The notes under the pieces were generated by a model. That model was given only the letters and a program-made list of their open reading frames with translations, was not told the origin of the DNA and ran no database searches. The position numbers and the translations under genes are program-made. Of a stretch of 64,000 nucleotides of DNA, positions 43,921-54,181 are shown in pieces; the stretch's first letter is position 1; each line of letters opens with the position of its first letter. The stretch comes from Bradyrhizobium erythrophlei (GTDB taxonomy: Bacteria > Pseudomonadota > Alphaproteobacteria > Rhizobiales > Xanthobacteraceae): NCBI RefSeq assembly GCF_900129505.1, contig NZ_LT670818.1:744001-808000 (forward strand). Direction: 5' to 3'.

Positions 43921-44799
43921 TTAGACCATTCCCTTGCCCGCATCAGACCCATGGCGCCGCTGGCGGGCCTGAAGCACGAGAATGACGATCAACGCCAGCG
44001 AAATGACGAGAAAGGATACCGCGCTCGTCAGCGTTCCCAGCGCATATATATCGGGCTTTGTAACCGTTGTCGTCAGCCCCTGCAATTCAAGCGGCAGGGT
44101 GTTCACCGAACCGATGGCCTGGCTGGAACGCGCCAGTTCGTCCCACGACAGCGTAAAACCGAACAGACCAATTCCGACGACAGACGGCAGGATGATCGGC
44201 AGCACGACATAACGGAATGTCTGCCACGGCGTTGCGCCAAGATCGCGCGCCGCCTCCTCCAGCCGGCTGTCGAACCGGTTAAAGATCGCAAACATGATCA
44301 AGAGGCCAAAGGGCAGTGTCCAGGTCAGATGGGCTCCGAGACCCGAGGTGAACAGGCCCATCGCCGTCGTCCACCCCTCGCTGCCGTGCTTGATCATGAA
44401 GTCGTCGAGCAGCCGGAATTCCAGCGCGATACCGAGCGAGGTGATGATCGAGGGCATGATCAGGCTGGCGATCGCTACGTAAAACAGGAATGTCGCGCCC
44501 CGGAACGATTTGCGAAAGGCCATTCCGGCCGAAACCGAAAGCACGACCGTCAGCACCATGACGACGAGGCCGAGCTTGAGCGACCGCTTGAAGGCCGCCC
44601 CGATGTCGACGATGCCGGTGCCGGAAAACACCTTGCCGAACCAGGTCAGCGAGACGCCGTTCATCGGGAAGGTCAGGCCGCCATCGGGCCCCTGGAACGA
44701 CAGAATGTAGATCGCGAACATCGGTCCATACAGGAACAGCACATAGGCGATGAAAAATATCGCGAGAAAATAGAACGAACGTGGCCGCTTCTCGCCCAT
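43921..44799 (-). CDS. ABC permease, PotC-like (spermidine/opine family)
   Basis: 292 residues, six helices, EAA motif 'LEEAARDLGATPWQTFRYVVLPIILPS', typical of PotC. It lies 1 bp after the PotB-like gene. With that protein it forms the membrane channel of the 44-48 kb importer. Confidence 0.9.
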   Translation of the reverse strand: MGEKRPRSFYFLAIFFIAYVLFLYGPMFAIYILSFQGPDGGLTFPMNGVSLTWFGKVFSGTGIVDIGAAFKRSLKLGLVVMVLTVVLSVSAGMAFRKSFRGATFLFYVAIASLIMPSIITSLGIALEFRLLDDFMIKHGSEGWTTAMGLFTSGLGAHLTWTLPFGLLIMFAIFNRFDSRLEEAARDLGATPWQTFRYVVLPIILPSVVGIGLFGFTLSWDELARSSQAIGSVNTLPLELQGLTTTVTKPDIYALGTLTSAVSFLVISLALIVILVLQARQRRHGSDAGKGMV

Positions 44800-44800
44800 G

Positions 44801-45682
44801 TCACAGTTCCTTGCGGATATCGACGATCCGGGTCAGCGCCGAAATGATCAGGATGGTGATGCCGAGCAGGATGACCGCGTTGGCTGCCGCCGCGGGGAAT
44901 TGCAGCGCGTTGAGGCGCGCTTCGATGATTTTGCCGGCGGACGCGATCTGCTGGCCGCCCATCACGCCGATGGTCACGAAATCACCCATCACGATCGTGA
45001 TCACGAAGATCGAGCCGATGACGATGCCGGGCTTTGCGAGCGGGATGATCACGTTCACCAATGTCTGCCATCCCGTCGCCCCGGCGTCATAGGCGGCCTC
45101 GATCAGCTTCTTGTCGATCCGGATCATCGAATTGAAGATCGGCACCACCATGAAGAAGGTGAAGAGATGAACCAGTGCCAGCACGACGGAAAATTCGGAG
45201 AACAGCAGCCATTCCAGCGGCTGGTTGATCAGTCCTACGCCCTGAAGACCCTGGTTGACCAGACCGTTGCGGCCAAGAAGCGGGATCCAGGCAATCATGC
45301 GGATCACGTTCGATGTCCAGAACGGGATGGTGCAAAGCAACGTCAGCACAATCTGCCAGGTCTTGGACCGAACGTGGAACGCCAGAAAATACGCAACCGT
45401 GAAGCCGATCAGCAGGGTCAGGCTCCACGTCAACAGGCACAATTTCACTGTCTTCAGATAGGTTCGCAGGATCGTGCACAGACCGGGCAGATCGGCGATG
45501 CATCCCTCGAACGTGTCGGTGTAGCCGCGCAGGCTGAACGCGGGGATCATTTCATATTCGTTGTAGTCCCACGCGCTGACGATGGTCACAAAAACCAGCG
45601 GCAGCAGAAAGAACAGCGCGAAGATCAGCATCATCGGCGCGGCTTGAAGCCATGCAGCCAGGGATTTGCGGTCTTGAACCAT
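44801..45682 (-). CDS. ABC permease, PotB-like (spermidine/opine family)
   Basis: 293 residues from the start at 45682 (a longer frame reaches 45967 inside the binding-protein gene and has no family content). Six helices; EAA motif 'LIEAAYDAGATGWQTLVNVIIPLAKP'. The extra periplasmic segment after helix 1 has two cysteines ('FEGCIADLPGLCTIL'). Directly coupled to the PotC-like gene. Confidence 0.9.
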   Translation of the reverse strand: MVQDRKSLAAWLQAAPMMLIFALFFLLPLVFVTIVSAWDYNEYEMIPAFSLRGYTDTFEGCIADLPGLCTILRTYLKTVKLCLLTWSLTLLIGFTVAYFLAFHVRSKTWQIVLTLLCTIPFWTSNVIRMIAWIPLLGRNGLVNQGLQGVGLINQPLEWLLFSEFSVVLALVHLFTFFMVVPIFNSMIRIDKKLIEAAYDAGATGWQTLVNVIIPLAKPGIVIGSIFVITIVMGDFVTIGVMGGQQIASAGKIIEARLNALQFPAAAANAVILLGITILIISALTRIVDIRKEL

Positions 45683-45711
45683 GAAAGGGGCGATCTCGGT
45701 CACACCGGAGA

Positions 45712-45745
45712 AAGGCTTGCCGCGCGTTTCGGCGCGGCAAGCCTT
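45712..45745 (-). other. Intercistronic hairpin after the PotD-like gene
   Basis: AAGGCTTGCCGCGC pairs perfectly with GCGCGGCAAGCCTT (14-bp arms, 6-nt loop), 23 bp past the binding-protein stop and before the PotB-like start. No strong U-tract, so stabilising or attenuating the downstream message is more likely than full termination. Confidence 0.7.
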
Positions 45746-45767
45746 GGGATGGAGTCTTGGAATGGCG

Positions 45768-47060
45768 TCAAGCGGCGATGAATTCATTCCACTTGCGGAC
45801 CATGTAGTCATTCTCGTCCATGACGGCGTTCCAGCACGCAACGGCGCCCATGCGGTCGTCATAGGAGCCACCGTCACGCCTGGCCCCGGCCTTCTCCAGG
45901 ATGGTGCCGTCCGGCGCCTTGATGTCGCCGACAGCCGCCTTGCCTTCCATCCAGTAACCCCATTCATCGGCCGTCATGTTGGCCTTGGCGGTGGAGAGCA
46001 CGGCGGAATAGTAACCCTGGCGATTGAGATAGGCGCCGGCCCAGCCCGAGAGATACCAGTTCACGAATTCATAGGCCCAATCGAGTTTCGGTCCCGACAC
46101 GGCCTTCGATACGCAGAAGCCAGACGCCCAAGAGCGATAGCCCTCCTTGAGCGGCTGGAAGGTGCATGCGATTCCCATCGAGCGTACCTTGGTGACGGCG
46201 GGAGACCACATCGACTGAATGACGGTTTCGCCCGATGCCATCAGGTTGACGGACTCGTTGAAGTCCTTCCAGAAGGCGCGGAACTGGCCGGCCTTCTTGG
46301 CTTCCGTCAGAAGCTTCATGGTCATATCGATTTCGGGCTTGGTCATATTGCCCTTGTCGGCGTATTTGTGCTGGCCGGTGGCTTCGACGACCATCGCCGC
46401 GTCCATGATGCCGATCGAGGGAATGTTGAGGATCGAGGCCTTGCCCTTGAATTCGGGGTTCAAAAGTTCGGCCCACGATTCGATCGGCCGCTTGATCAGG
46501 TCCGGCCGGATGCCAAGCGTATCGGCGTTATAGACGGTCGGGATCAGGGTCACGAATTCGGTGGGCGTGGCCGAGAACTTCTTGGAGTCCGCTCCCTCGA
46601 GATAAAGCACCTTCCACGGTGCGGTGCCCTGATCGCCGATCTTCTTGCCGTTCGGCAACTGGCCCTTGGTGAACACCGGGGTGATGTTGTCGAATTCCTT
46701 GATCTTCTTGGCATCGAGCGCAAAAATATTGCCCGACGGCACCAACTTCTTCAGCGAGAAATATTCGGTATCGAGCACGTCGAACGAATTCGGCTGGGTG
46801 ATGACACGCTTGGTCACATCGTCGGTCGTTGCCGTGATGTATTCGATCTTGATGCCGGTATCCGCGAGGCATTTCTTCGAGATTTCGTCGCCTTCGTTAA
46901 CCGCCGTTCCGAGATAGCGCAATACTTTCGGCTCGGCCGAATAGACGTAGGGAAATCCGGTAATCACACCTGAGCCTGCGGCAAGGCCAGCCGCTCCGGC
47001 GGCGCCCTTGAGCAGATTGCGTCGGCTGATGCTCTTGTTGGTTTTCAAGCGATCGGTCAT
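45768..47060 (-). CDS. ABC solute-binding protein, PotD/spermidine-opine family
   Basis: 430 residues with a twin-arginine-type leader (SRRNLLKGAAGAAGLAAG). The core 'LRYLGTAVNEGDEISKKCLADTGIKIEYI' and 'FDVLDTEYFSLKKLV' match PotD-like binding proteins, which in rhizobia bind polyamines, opines and many small cyclic amines. The neighbouring amidohydrolase, racemase and ring-opening enzyme suggest a cyclic amide or imide as ligand; this is inference. Gap of 18 bp to the ATPase gene upstream. Confidence 0.9.
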   Translation of the reverse strand: MTDRLKTNKSISRRNLLKGAAGAAGLAAGSGVITGFPYVYSAEPKVLRYLGTAVNEGDEISKKCLADTGIKIEYITATTDDVTKRVITQPNSFDVLDTEYFSLKKLVPSGNIFALDAKKIKEFDNITPVFTKGQLPNGKKIGDQGTAPWKVLYLEGADSKKFSATPTEFVTLIPTVYNADTLGIRPDLIKRPIESWAELLNPEFKGKASILNIPSIGIMDAAMVVEATGQHKYADKGNMTKPEIDMTMKLLTEAKKAGQFRAFWKDFNESVNLMASGETVIQSMWSPAVTKVRSMGIACTFQPLKEGYRSWASGFCVSKAVSGPKLDWAYEFVNWYLSGWAGAYLNRQGYYSAVLSTAKANMTADEWGYWMEGKAAVGDIKAPDGTILEKAGARRDGGSYDDRMGAVACWNAVMDENDYMVRKWNEFIAA

Positions 47061-47078
47061 GGTCCCTCTCCAGGAATT

Positions 47079-48119
47079 TCAGGCCACCATTTCAGGCGGC
47101 CTGACGGTTGCAGAACTGCTGCTATTCAATAGGCTTGCGATGGCGGGATCCCAGGTGGCGAGAACGCGATCGCCGACAGCGTAGTTGGCTTTGTCGAACT
47201 GGCTTTCCGTCAATTGAGCGGAGATGTCGGCTCCGCCGTCGGCGGCAATCGCGACGCGGACATACGTGCCCTGGTATTCGACTTCGCTGACGGTGCCGGC
47301 GATGGAGGGGCCGTCGACGGCCGCGCCGGCACGTTTCAGGAGAAGACAATCGTTGCGAACGGCGAAGGTCTGGTCACTGACGGCAATGACATTGTGGCCG
47401 CCGATGAATCTTGCCGTGAATTCAGTCCGGGGATGGTTGAATATCTCGCGCGGAGATCCCTGCTGTTCGATCCGTCCCGCGTTCATCAGAACCACGATAT
47501 TGGCGAGCGCCATCGCCTCATCCTGACCATGCGTGACGTGGACGAAGGTAATGCCAAGCTCGCGCTGAAGCTTTTTCAGTTCCGTTCGCATGCGCAGCCG
47601 CAAAAACGGATCGAGCGCGGACAGCGGCTCGTCCAGCAACAGGATCTGGGGAGAGGTGATCAACGCCCGAGCGAGCGCCACGCGCTGCTGCTGGCCGCCG
47701 GAGAGCTGGCCGGGGAGTCGCGCCGCATAGGCCTGCATATCGACGAGTTCGAGCAGTCGCTTCGCCTCGGCATGGCGCTCCGCCTTGGCAACGCCTCTCA
47801 TTTTCAGGGCGAAGGCGACGTTGTCGATGACGGAAAGATGCGGAAATAGCGCATAGGACTGGAACATCATTGCCGTATTGCGTTCGGCCGGCGGCAGGTC
47901 GGTCACATTTTTCGGACCGACGATGATATCTCCCGACGTCGCCGATTCATGGCCGGCAATCATTCGCAACGTTGAGGTCTTGCCGCAGCCGGACGGTCCG
48001 AGCAGACAACAATAGGAGCCCGCCGGAATCTTGAGATTGATCCCATCGACGGCGGTGACATGGCCGTACATCTTCGTCAGTTGCACCAGTTCCAGCGCCG
48101 CCGTGGTCGTCATCCGCAT
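47079..48119 (-). CDS. ABC transporter ATPase, PotA-like
   Basis: 346 residues: Walker A 'GPSGCGKTS', signature '[14 protein letters not shown]', Walker B '[13 protein letters not shown]', then a TOBE-type tail. Start at 48119 (or the second Met at 48113); the frame continues ~134 codons upstream without family content. First gene of its operon, transcribed away from the ring-opening amidohydrolase gene. Confidence 0.92.
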   Translation of the reverse strand: MRMTTTAALELVQLTKMYGHVTAVDGINLKIPAGSYCCLLGPSGCGKTSTLRMIAGHESATSGDIIVGPKNVTDLPPAERNTAMMFQSYALFPHLSVIDNVAFALKMRGVAKAERHAEAKRLLELVDMQAYAARLPGQLSGGQQQRVALARALITSPQILLLDEPLSALDPFLRLRMRTELKKLQRELGITFVHVTHGQDEAMALANIVVLMNAGRIEQQGSPREIFNHPRTEFTARFIGGHNVIAVSDQTFAVRNDCLLLKRAGAAVDGPSIAGTVSEVEYQGTYVRVAIAADGGADISAQLTESQFDKANYAVGDRVLATWDPAIASLLNSSSSATVRPPEMVA

Positions 48120-48511
48120 CAATCCGCTTCGGTTTAGAGATAACCTCGGGCGACCTTGGCACCCCAGAACGCTCCAAATAGATGCAATAGATGTGCCAAA
48201 AAAAGGTGCAAATCCCGGTTGCCGCGCGTTCCTTAAGTCCAGATCCTGCGCAACCCAGGGCCGATTGCATAGCTCTCGTGATTTTCGCCTTAAAGCGGCC
48301 TGGCCACGATCGCGTTCGCGGACCCACAGGGTCCGGAAACGGCGCGCTGTTATGGCTTGCCATATCTTTTCGGCGGCCCGAAGATATTGGTCGCACCTGT
48401 TGGTGGTCCGGTCAGCGTGATTCTTTTGCGACCCTTGGGCCGGGGGTCGCGATGCGCTACGCCGCCGGATGGACGGAGTAACGCCTGGCTTGCTGTTTGC
48501 GAGGGAATAGT
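48120..48511. promoter_or_regulatory. Divergent promoter region between the ABC operon and the ring-opening amidohydrolase
   Basis: 390 bp between divergent starts. TTGGCAC (48156-48162) and GTGCCAA (48193-48199) are exact inverted halves 30 bp apart, within the only AT-rich part (48175-48210, CAAATAGATGCAATAGATG). They could be sites for a regulator of both units; none is encoded adjacent. No RNA gene or repeat seen. Confidence 0.42.
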
Positions 48512-49642
48512 ATGCGAGCAACGTCAGTGGGAGTTGTTCGCATTGCTACCAAGAGCCCAAGTGACGTCTCGGGTCTGCTGAGCCTTATCGAGTCGGGCAA
48601 AATCGACCCGGGGTCGATCCTCGCGATCCTCGGCAAAACCGAGGGAAATGGCGGCGTGAACGACTTCACGAGGGAGTTCGCTGTTTCCGCGTTATGCACC
48701 GCTCTGGCGCCTTATGTGGATCTGCCTCCGCGACGCGTGGAAGAGCGGATCGCGTTCGTGATGTCAGGCGGTACGGAGGGTGTGCTTAGTCCGCATATCA
48801 CCGTCTTCACGCGTACTCCCCTCGTTGATCAATCCGATGGCATTTCCGGGAAACGCCTGAGCATTGGGATGGCGTACACGCGAGATTTCCTGCCCGAGGA
48901 ACTCGGGCGCGGCGCGCAGATCGAGGAAACGGCAAAGGCGGTCGTAGCCGCCATGGCGGATGCTGCCATCGTCGATCCACAAGATGTACATTTCGTGCAG
49001 ATCAAGTGTCCGCTCCTGACCAGCGACCGCATCGAAGCAGCGTCTGCTCGCGGGAACAAGACGGTCACAAACAGCGCATACGGCTCGATGGCATATTCGC
49101 GCGGCGCCTCGGCGCTTGGGGTCGCGGTGGCTCTTGGCGAGATCGACGGCGCGGTGGGCGGTGAGCACGTTCTTCGAAACTTCGAGCTGTTTTCGTCGGT
49201 GGCATCCACCTCGGCCGGCATCGAACTGATGCATAATGTCGTGATCGTCCTGGGCAATTCGAGGTCTTCAGCGAGCCCGTTTGAAATAGGACACGCCGTC
49301 ATGCGCGACGCCATCGATTCCGCAGCGGTGATCGAAGCGTTGAAGAGCGTGGGACTTCGTCCTGGAGACGTCTCCGAGCCGACCGCAAGCCGCGAACTGG
49401 TCAACATCTTCGCCAAGGCGGAAGCATCGCCCAACGGCAGCGTGCGCGGATTTCGGCACACCATGCTCGAGGATACCGACATCAGCGCTACCCGACACGC
49501 TCGCGCCGCCGTCGGGGGATTGATCGGCGGCCTGTCGGGGAGCGGTGCCATCTATGTTTCGGGCGGAGCCGAACATCAGGGTCCGCCTGGCGGCGGGCCC
49601 GTAGCAGCAATCGCACGGATATCAATAGAGAGTTCCGGCTGA
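48512..49642 (+). CDS. Ring-opening amidohydrolase (cyanuric acid hydrolase / barbiturase family)
   Basis: 376 residues from ATG 48512, preceded by GAGGGA; a TTG at 48497 adds five residues. Three repeats of the family's fold each carry a Ser/Lys catalytic-type element: K42 in 'LGKTEGNGGVNDFTR' with S85 in 'VMSGGTEGVLSPH', K165 in 'VQIKCPLLT', and a third in 'YVSGGAEHQGPPGGGP'. The family contains only cyanuric acid amidohydrolase (AtzD/TrzD) and barbiturase plus relatives; a Bradyrhizobium member with cyanuric acid activity is known. Here the divergent neighbours transport and hydrolyse, so the enzyme probably opens a related imide or triazine ring. Confidence 0.9.
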   Translation: MRATSVGVVRIATKSPSDVSGLLSLIESGKIDPGSILAILGKTEGNGGVNDFTREFAVSALCTALAPYVDLPPRRVEERIAFVMSGGTEGVLSPHITVFTRTPLVDQSDGISGKRLSIGMAYTRDFLPEELGRGAQIEETAKAVVAAMADAAIVDPQDVHFVQIKCPLLTSDRIEAASARGNKTVTNSAYGSMAYSRGASALGVAVALGEIDGAVGGEHVLRNFELFSSVASTSAGIELMHNVVIVLGNSRSSASPFEIGHAVMRDAIDSAAVIEALKSVGLRPGDVSEPTASRELVNIFAKAEASPNGSVRGFRHTMLEDTDISATRHARAAVGGLIGGLSGSGAIYVSGGAEHQGPPGGGPVAAIARISIESSG

Positions 49643-49648
49643 GGGCTG

Positions 49649-49680
49649 AGCGTCTTCTGCGTCTACAATCGTCAGACGCT
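49649..49680. terminator. Possible bidirectional terminator between convergent genes
   Basis: AGCGTCT (49649-49655) pairs with AGACGCT (49674-49680) around the stop of the PfkB gene, 7 bp after the ring-opening amidohydrolase stop. Arms are short and the T-run (ATTT) is weak. Confidence 0.3.
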
Positions 49681-50631
49681 ATTTGGCAAAAGACGCGACA
49701 ATTCCATGCTGACGTCGGTGGCGCGCGGTGGATCGGCGCCGGGGCGCCCGCATGTGAAGGCCGCGCAGATCGAAGCAAACGAAAGCGCGCGGCCAAGCTC
49801 GTCCGGGTTCATCTTGATCAGCGCTTCCGCGCTGATGCGCCCCAGGGCACGCAGAGCGAACAGCAAAGCGGCCTGGAAGCTGTCGCCCGCACCGATGGTG
49901 TCCACGAGGTCGATCGTCGGCGCCCGGACCTCCACCATGCCGGCCTTGCCGTGCCAGGCCTGGGCGCCATCGATTCCGCGCGTGATGACGACGAGGCTTG
50001 CGCCCGCCTCGATCAACGACTTGGCCCTCCCCGCATAATCGTTGCCGCCATACAGAAATTCAAAATCGACATCGGACATCCGCACGATATCCGCGGCGGC
50101 CGCAAACGCATCCATTTGATCGACATAGCGGGCCTTGCGCCTGACCAGAGCAGGCCTGCAATTCGGGTCAAAGGAGATCGTGACGGATGCGCCCGCGTCA
50201 TTGATCATGGCAAGCGCCTGAGCAGCCCCCTCGTCGTTGACGAGGGTCGTCGATCCCAGATGAATGGCTTCGACGTCCTCGAAGGCAATGGATCCGCGCC
50301 GATAGACCCAGTTTCGCGACGCCGTCGCCTCATCGTAGAAGGCATATTGCGGCTCACCCGCAACGCTGCGCACGAACGCAAGCGTGGTCTGGTGTTCGCT
50401 GCGAACGGCATAGCGAAGGTCAACCTGCGAGGCCAGCGCATGGTCGGCAATCATGCGGCCGAACAGATCGGTCGAAATCCCGCCTACGAACCCTGCCGCC
50501 GCGCCAAGACGCGCGATGCCGACGGCGACGTTGAGACAGGAACCGCCGGCAACCGGCACGGCCGCATCGCGCCCGTCCACGGATTTGACGGGCAGGAAAT
50601 CAACCAGGGCATCTCCGCAACTCAGCAGCAT
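49672..50631 (-). CDS. PfkB-family sugar kinase (fructokinase-like)
   Basis: 319 residues. 'GGSCLNVAVGIARLG' and the PfkB signature 2 'DTIGAGDSFQAAL', with general base D250, are intact. It phosphorylates a sugar such as fructose, ribulose, xylulose or tagatose using ATP. Last gene of the polyol operon, 33 bp after the FGGY kinase gene, so the operon has two kinases for the product of the dehydrogenase. Confidence 0.9.
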   Translation of the reverse strand: MLLSCGDALVDFLPVKSVDGRDAAVPVAGGSCLNVAVGIARLGAAAGFVGGISTDLFGRMIADHALASQVDLRYAVRSEHQTTLAFVRSVAGEPQYAFYDEATASRNWVYRRGSIAFEDVEAIHLGSTTLVNDEGAAQALAMINDAGASVTISFDPNCRPALVRRKARYVDQMDAFAAAADIVRMSDVDFEFLYGGNDYAGRAKSLIEAGASLVVITRGIDGAQAWHGKAGMVEVRAPTIDLVDTIGAGDSFQAALLFALRALGRISAEALIKMNPDELGRALSFASICAAFTCGRPGADPPRATDVSMELSRLLPNSV

Positions 50632-50663
50632 TGCTCTCGTTCTTCAAATCAGCGCGCCGGCGA

Positions 50664-52301
50664 TCAATGCGTTCCCCGCATCGCATCGCGGCTCTCGCGA
50701 TCCAGTTTTCGCATCAGCCCGTGGACCCGTCGCTTGGTCCGGTGGAAGTCGGCCATCCCCGGCGCGGTCGGTTCGCTCAGACAGCCGATCGCCGACATCG
50801 AGGCCATCGCCTCTCCAATCGATCCGTAACAACTGCCGGCGACGGCACCGAGCATGGCGGCGCCCAATAGGACCGGTTCCTGCGTTTCCGGAACCGCAAC
50901 GGTCAAGCCGGTCGTATCCGCCATGATCTGCCGGACCAGCGCACTTCGCCCCGCGCCGCCGCTGATCACCATCAGGTCACTGTCGACGCCGTGGGTCCGA
51001 AAGGCGTCAACGACATCGGCAAGGCCGTAGGCGAGACCGCACAGCCCGGCGACGAACAGCCGTTCCATCGAACCGATGTCGCTGTCGAGATCCATCCCGG
51101 CGACGATCGCCCGCGAATCCGGATCGGCGAAGGGCGAACGGTTGCCGAGAAATTCCGGCAGAACGTGGATATCGCGGGCAAACAGCGCCGCCTCGCCCGG
51201 GTTTTTCGCGCGCGCGACGATGCGCCGTTCGAGAAATTCCAGAATCTCGATGCCGGCCGCCTGCGCGGCCGCGAGAGCCTCGTGATACGCCGGGTGGGAT
51301 CTGATGAGATGATCGACGGCCGCGCCGGCCGCGGACTGCCCGCCTTCGTTGAGCCAGAATCCGGGAACCATCCCCGAATAATAGGGTCCCCAGACTCCCG
51401 GGACGAAGCGCGGCTCCGACGTTGTCGCCATGATGCAGGCCGAGGTCCCCATGATGTAGGCGAGCCGACGGCACACATCGACAGCCTCGCCCGATCTCAC
51501 GCGACCCCCGATGGTGCCGACGCCTCCGGCATGGGCGTCGATCAGCGACGCGCCGACCGGAGTACCCTCAAGCAGCCCAAGATCGCGCGCGGCGGAGCCG
51601 GTCAGGCCGCTGCCGAGCGGCATGCCGGGCGCGACGATCTCACTGCCGATTTTCGCGTAATTATCTGAGGCGAGATCGCCGAGGCCGATCCGATCGAAAT
51701 AGCTTTGGCTCCAGCGATGTTCGTGGGCGAGAAAATTCCACTTGCAGGCCAGCGTGCAGATCGAACGCAATGTCGATCCGGTGGCGCGAAACGAAAGATA
51801 GTCGGCGAGATCGAAGAAATGGCCGGCCGCGCCGTAGGTCGACGGCAAATGCCGCTTCAGCCACAGCAGCTTTGGAATCTCCATTTCCGGCGAGACCGAA
51901 CCGCCGACATAGCGCAGGACGTCGTCCTTGGTTTCGTTGACCTGGCGCGCTTCGGCCAGCGCGCGATGATCCATCCAGACAATGACATTGCGGCGTTGGT
52001 CGCCCGACGCACTGACCGTCAGCGGATCACCGGCGGCGTCGAGCACGACGAGCGAGCAGGTCGCGTCGAAGCCCAGGCCCTTGACGGCGGACGGCGGCAG
52101 GGCCGCTTCCGCCATCGCGGCGCGGACCGAGGCGGCGCACGCCGCCCAAATATCGGACGACGACTGTTCGACGACGCTGCCCGCCTCATGCCAGACGGTG
52201 ATCGGATGCCGGGCGGTTGCCAGCAGGGTTCCCTTTTCGTCGAACACGCCGGCGCGCGCGCTCGACGTTCCGACGTCGACACCGATGAAGGCCTGCCTCA
52301 T
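50664..52301 (-). CDS. FGGY-family carbohydrate kinase (pentulose/ribulokinase-like)
   Basis: 545 residues. ATP-site 'GVDVGTSSARAGVF', the base in 'LIDAHAGGVG' and 'ISGGAGRSALVRQIMADTTG' belong to the FGGY family; the length and 'SVSPEMEIPKLLWLKRHLPS' fit the ribulokinase-type branch (D-ribulokinase/FGGY subfamily). It phosphorylates a ketose made from the imported polyol, e.g. xylulose or ribulose. Position in the operon supports pentitol breakdown. Confidence 0.9.
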   Translation of the reverse strand: MRQAFIGVDVGTSSARAGVFDEKGTLLATARHPITVWHEAGSVVEQSSSDIWAACAASVRAAMAEAALPPSAVKGLGFDATCSLVVLDAAGDPLTVSASGDQRRNVIVWMDHRALAEARQVNETKDDVLRYVGGSVSPEMEIPKLLWLKRHLPSTYGAAGHFFDLADYLSFRATGSTLRSICTLACKWNFLAHEHRWSQSYFDRIGLGDLASDNYAKIGSEIVAPGMPLGSGLTGSAARDLGLLEGTPVGASLIDAHAGGVGTIGGRVRSGEAVDVCRRLAYIMGTSACIMATTSEPRFVPGVWGPYYSGMVPGFWLNEGGQSAAGAAVDHLIRSHPAYHEALAAAQAAGIEILEFLERRIVARAKNPGEAALFARDIHVLPEFLGNRSPFADPDSRAIVAGMDLDSDIGSMERLFVAGLCGLAYGLADVVDAFRTHGVDSDLMVISGGAGRSALVRQIMADTTGLTVAVPETQEPVLLGAAMLGAVAGSCYGSIGEAMASMSAIGCLSEPTAPGMADFHRTKRRVHGLMRKLDRESRDAMRGTH

Positions 52302-52343
52302 GCCAGTCCTATTTGAGATCCGCGCTAGCCTAACCCGTCAAGC

Positions 52344-53117
52344 CTACCAGCACGTGTAGCCGCCGTCGACGAGGACGATGCTCCCGGTCATCAGGCTCGC
52401 CGCATCGGAGGCGAGAAACAGGACGACGGAGGCGACCTCGTCCACTTCCCCCATCCGGGCCATCGGCGTACCGCCGATCCAGGCATCATACATCTTCGGG
52501 CTGTTCTTGACGAAGGCATTGAGCGGCGTGGCGATGTAGGTCGGCGCCACCGCATTGACGCGGACGCCGCGGGCGCCCCATTCGGCGGCGAGCGATTTGG
52601 TGAGATGGTGCACCGCGGCCTTCGACGCGTTGTAATAGCTCTGCTCCTGCGGCTTGTTGACGATGAAGCCAGACATCGACCCGATGTTCACGATGGCACC
52701 CGATTTCGCATCCAGCATGTGCCGGCCGAAGGCGCGGCAGCACCAGAAGGTGCCGTTGAGATTGACGTCGATGACGTTGAGCCAGTGCTCGTCGGTGACC
52801 TTTTCCGCGGGGGTTTCGCTGCGTGCGATTCCCGCATTGTTGACGAGAATATCGATCTTTCCATATTTCGCCGCGAGTTGGTCTGCCACTTCGGCGACGC
52901 GCTTCGAATCCGTCACGTCCATGACGGCGATCTCCGCGTCGAAGCCCTTTGCCGTGAGACCGGCGCGGGCGGCCTCGCCTGCCTTTGGATCGAAATCGGC
53001 GATGATGACCTTCGCTCCCGCTTCCCCGAGCGCTTCCGCGCAGGCAAGGCCGATGCCCTGCCCGGCTCCCGTGACGACGGCGATCCGGCCACCCAGTCTA
53101 AATTTCTCCAGATACAT
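52344..53117 (-). CDS. SDR polyol dehydrogenase (arabitol/sorbitol class)
   Basis: 257 residues. NAD-site 'TGAGQGIGLA', 'D41' after beta-2 (favours NAD over NADP), 'NNAGIA', and the triad S147, Y162, K166 ('YYNASKAA'). Polyol dehydrogenases of this family turn arabitol, ribitol or sorbitol into the ketose used by the neighbouring kinases. Located between transporter and kinase genes. Confidence 0.92.
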   Translation of the reverse strand: MYLEKFRLGGRIAVVTGAGQGIGLACAEALGEAGAKVIIADFDPKAGEAARAGLTAKGFDAEIAVMDVTDSKRVAEVADQLAAKYGKIDILVNNAGIARSETPAEKVTDEHWLNVIDVNLNGTFWCCRAFGRHMLDAKSGAIVNIGSMSGFIVNKPQEQSYYNASKAAVHHLTKSLAAEWGARGVRVNAVAPTYIATPLNAFVKNSPKMYDAWIGGTPMARMGEVDEVASVVLFLASDAASLMTGSIVLVDGGYTCW

Positions 53118-53154
53118 CTTCTCTTGATCCTTGTTTGGTGTCGTTGGACGCCGC

Positions 53155-54159
<1,005 letters not shown>

Positions 54160-54181
54160 GATATCTAGCCCTTTCGCTGAT

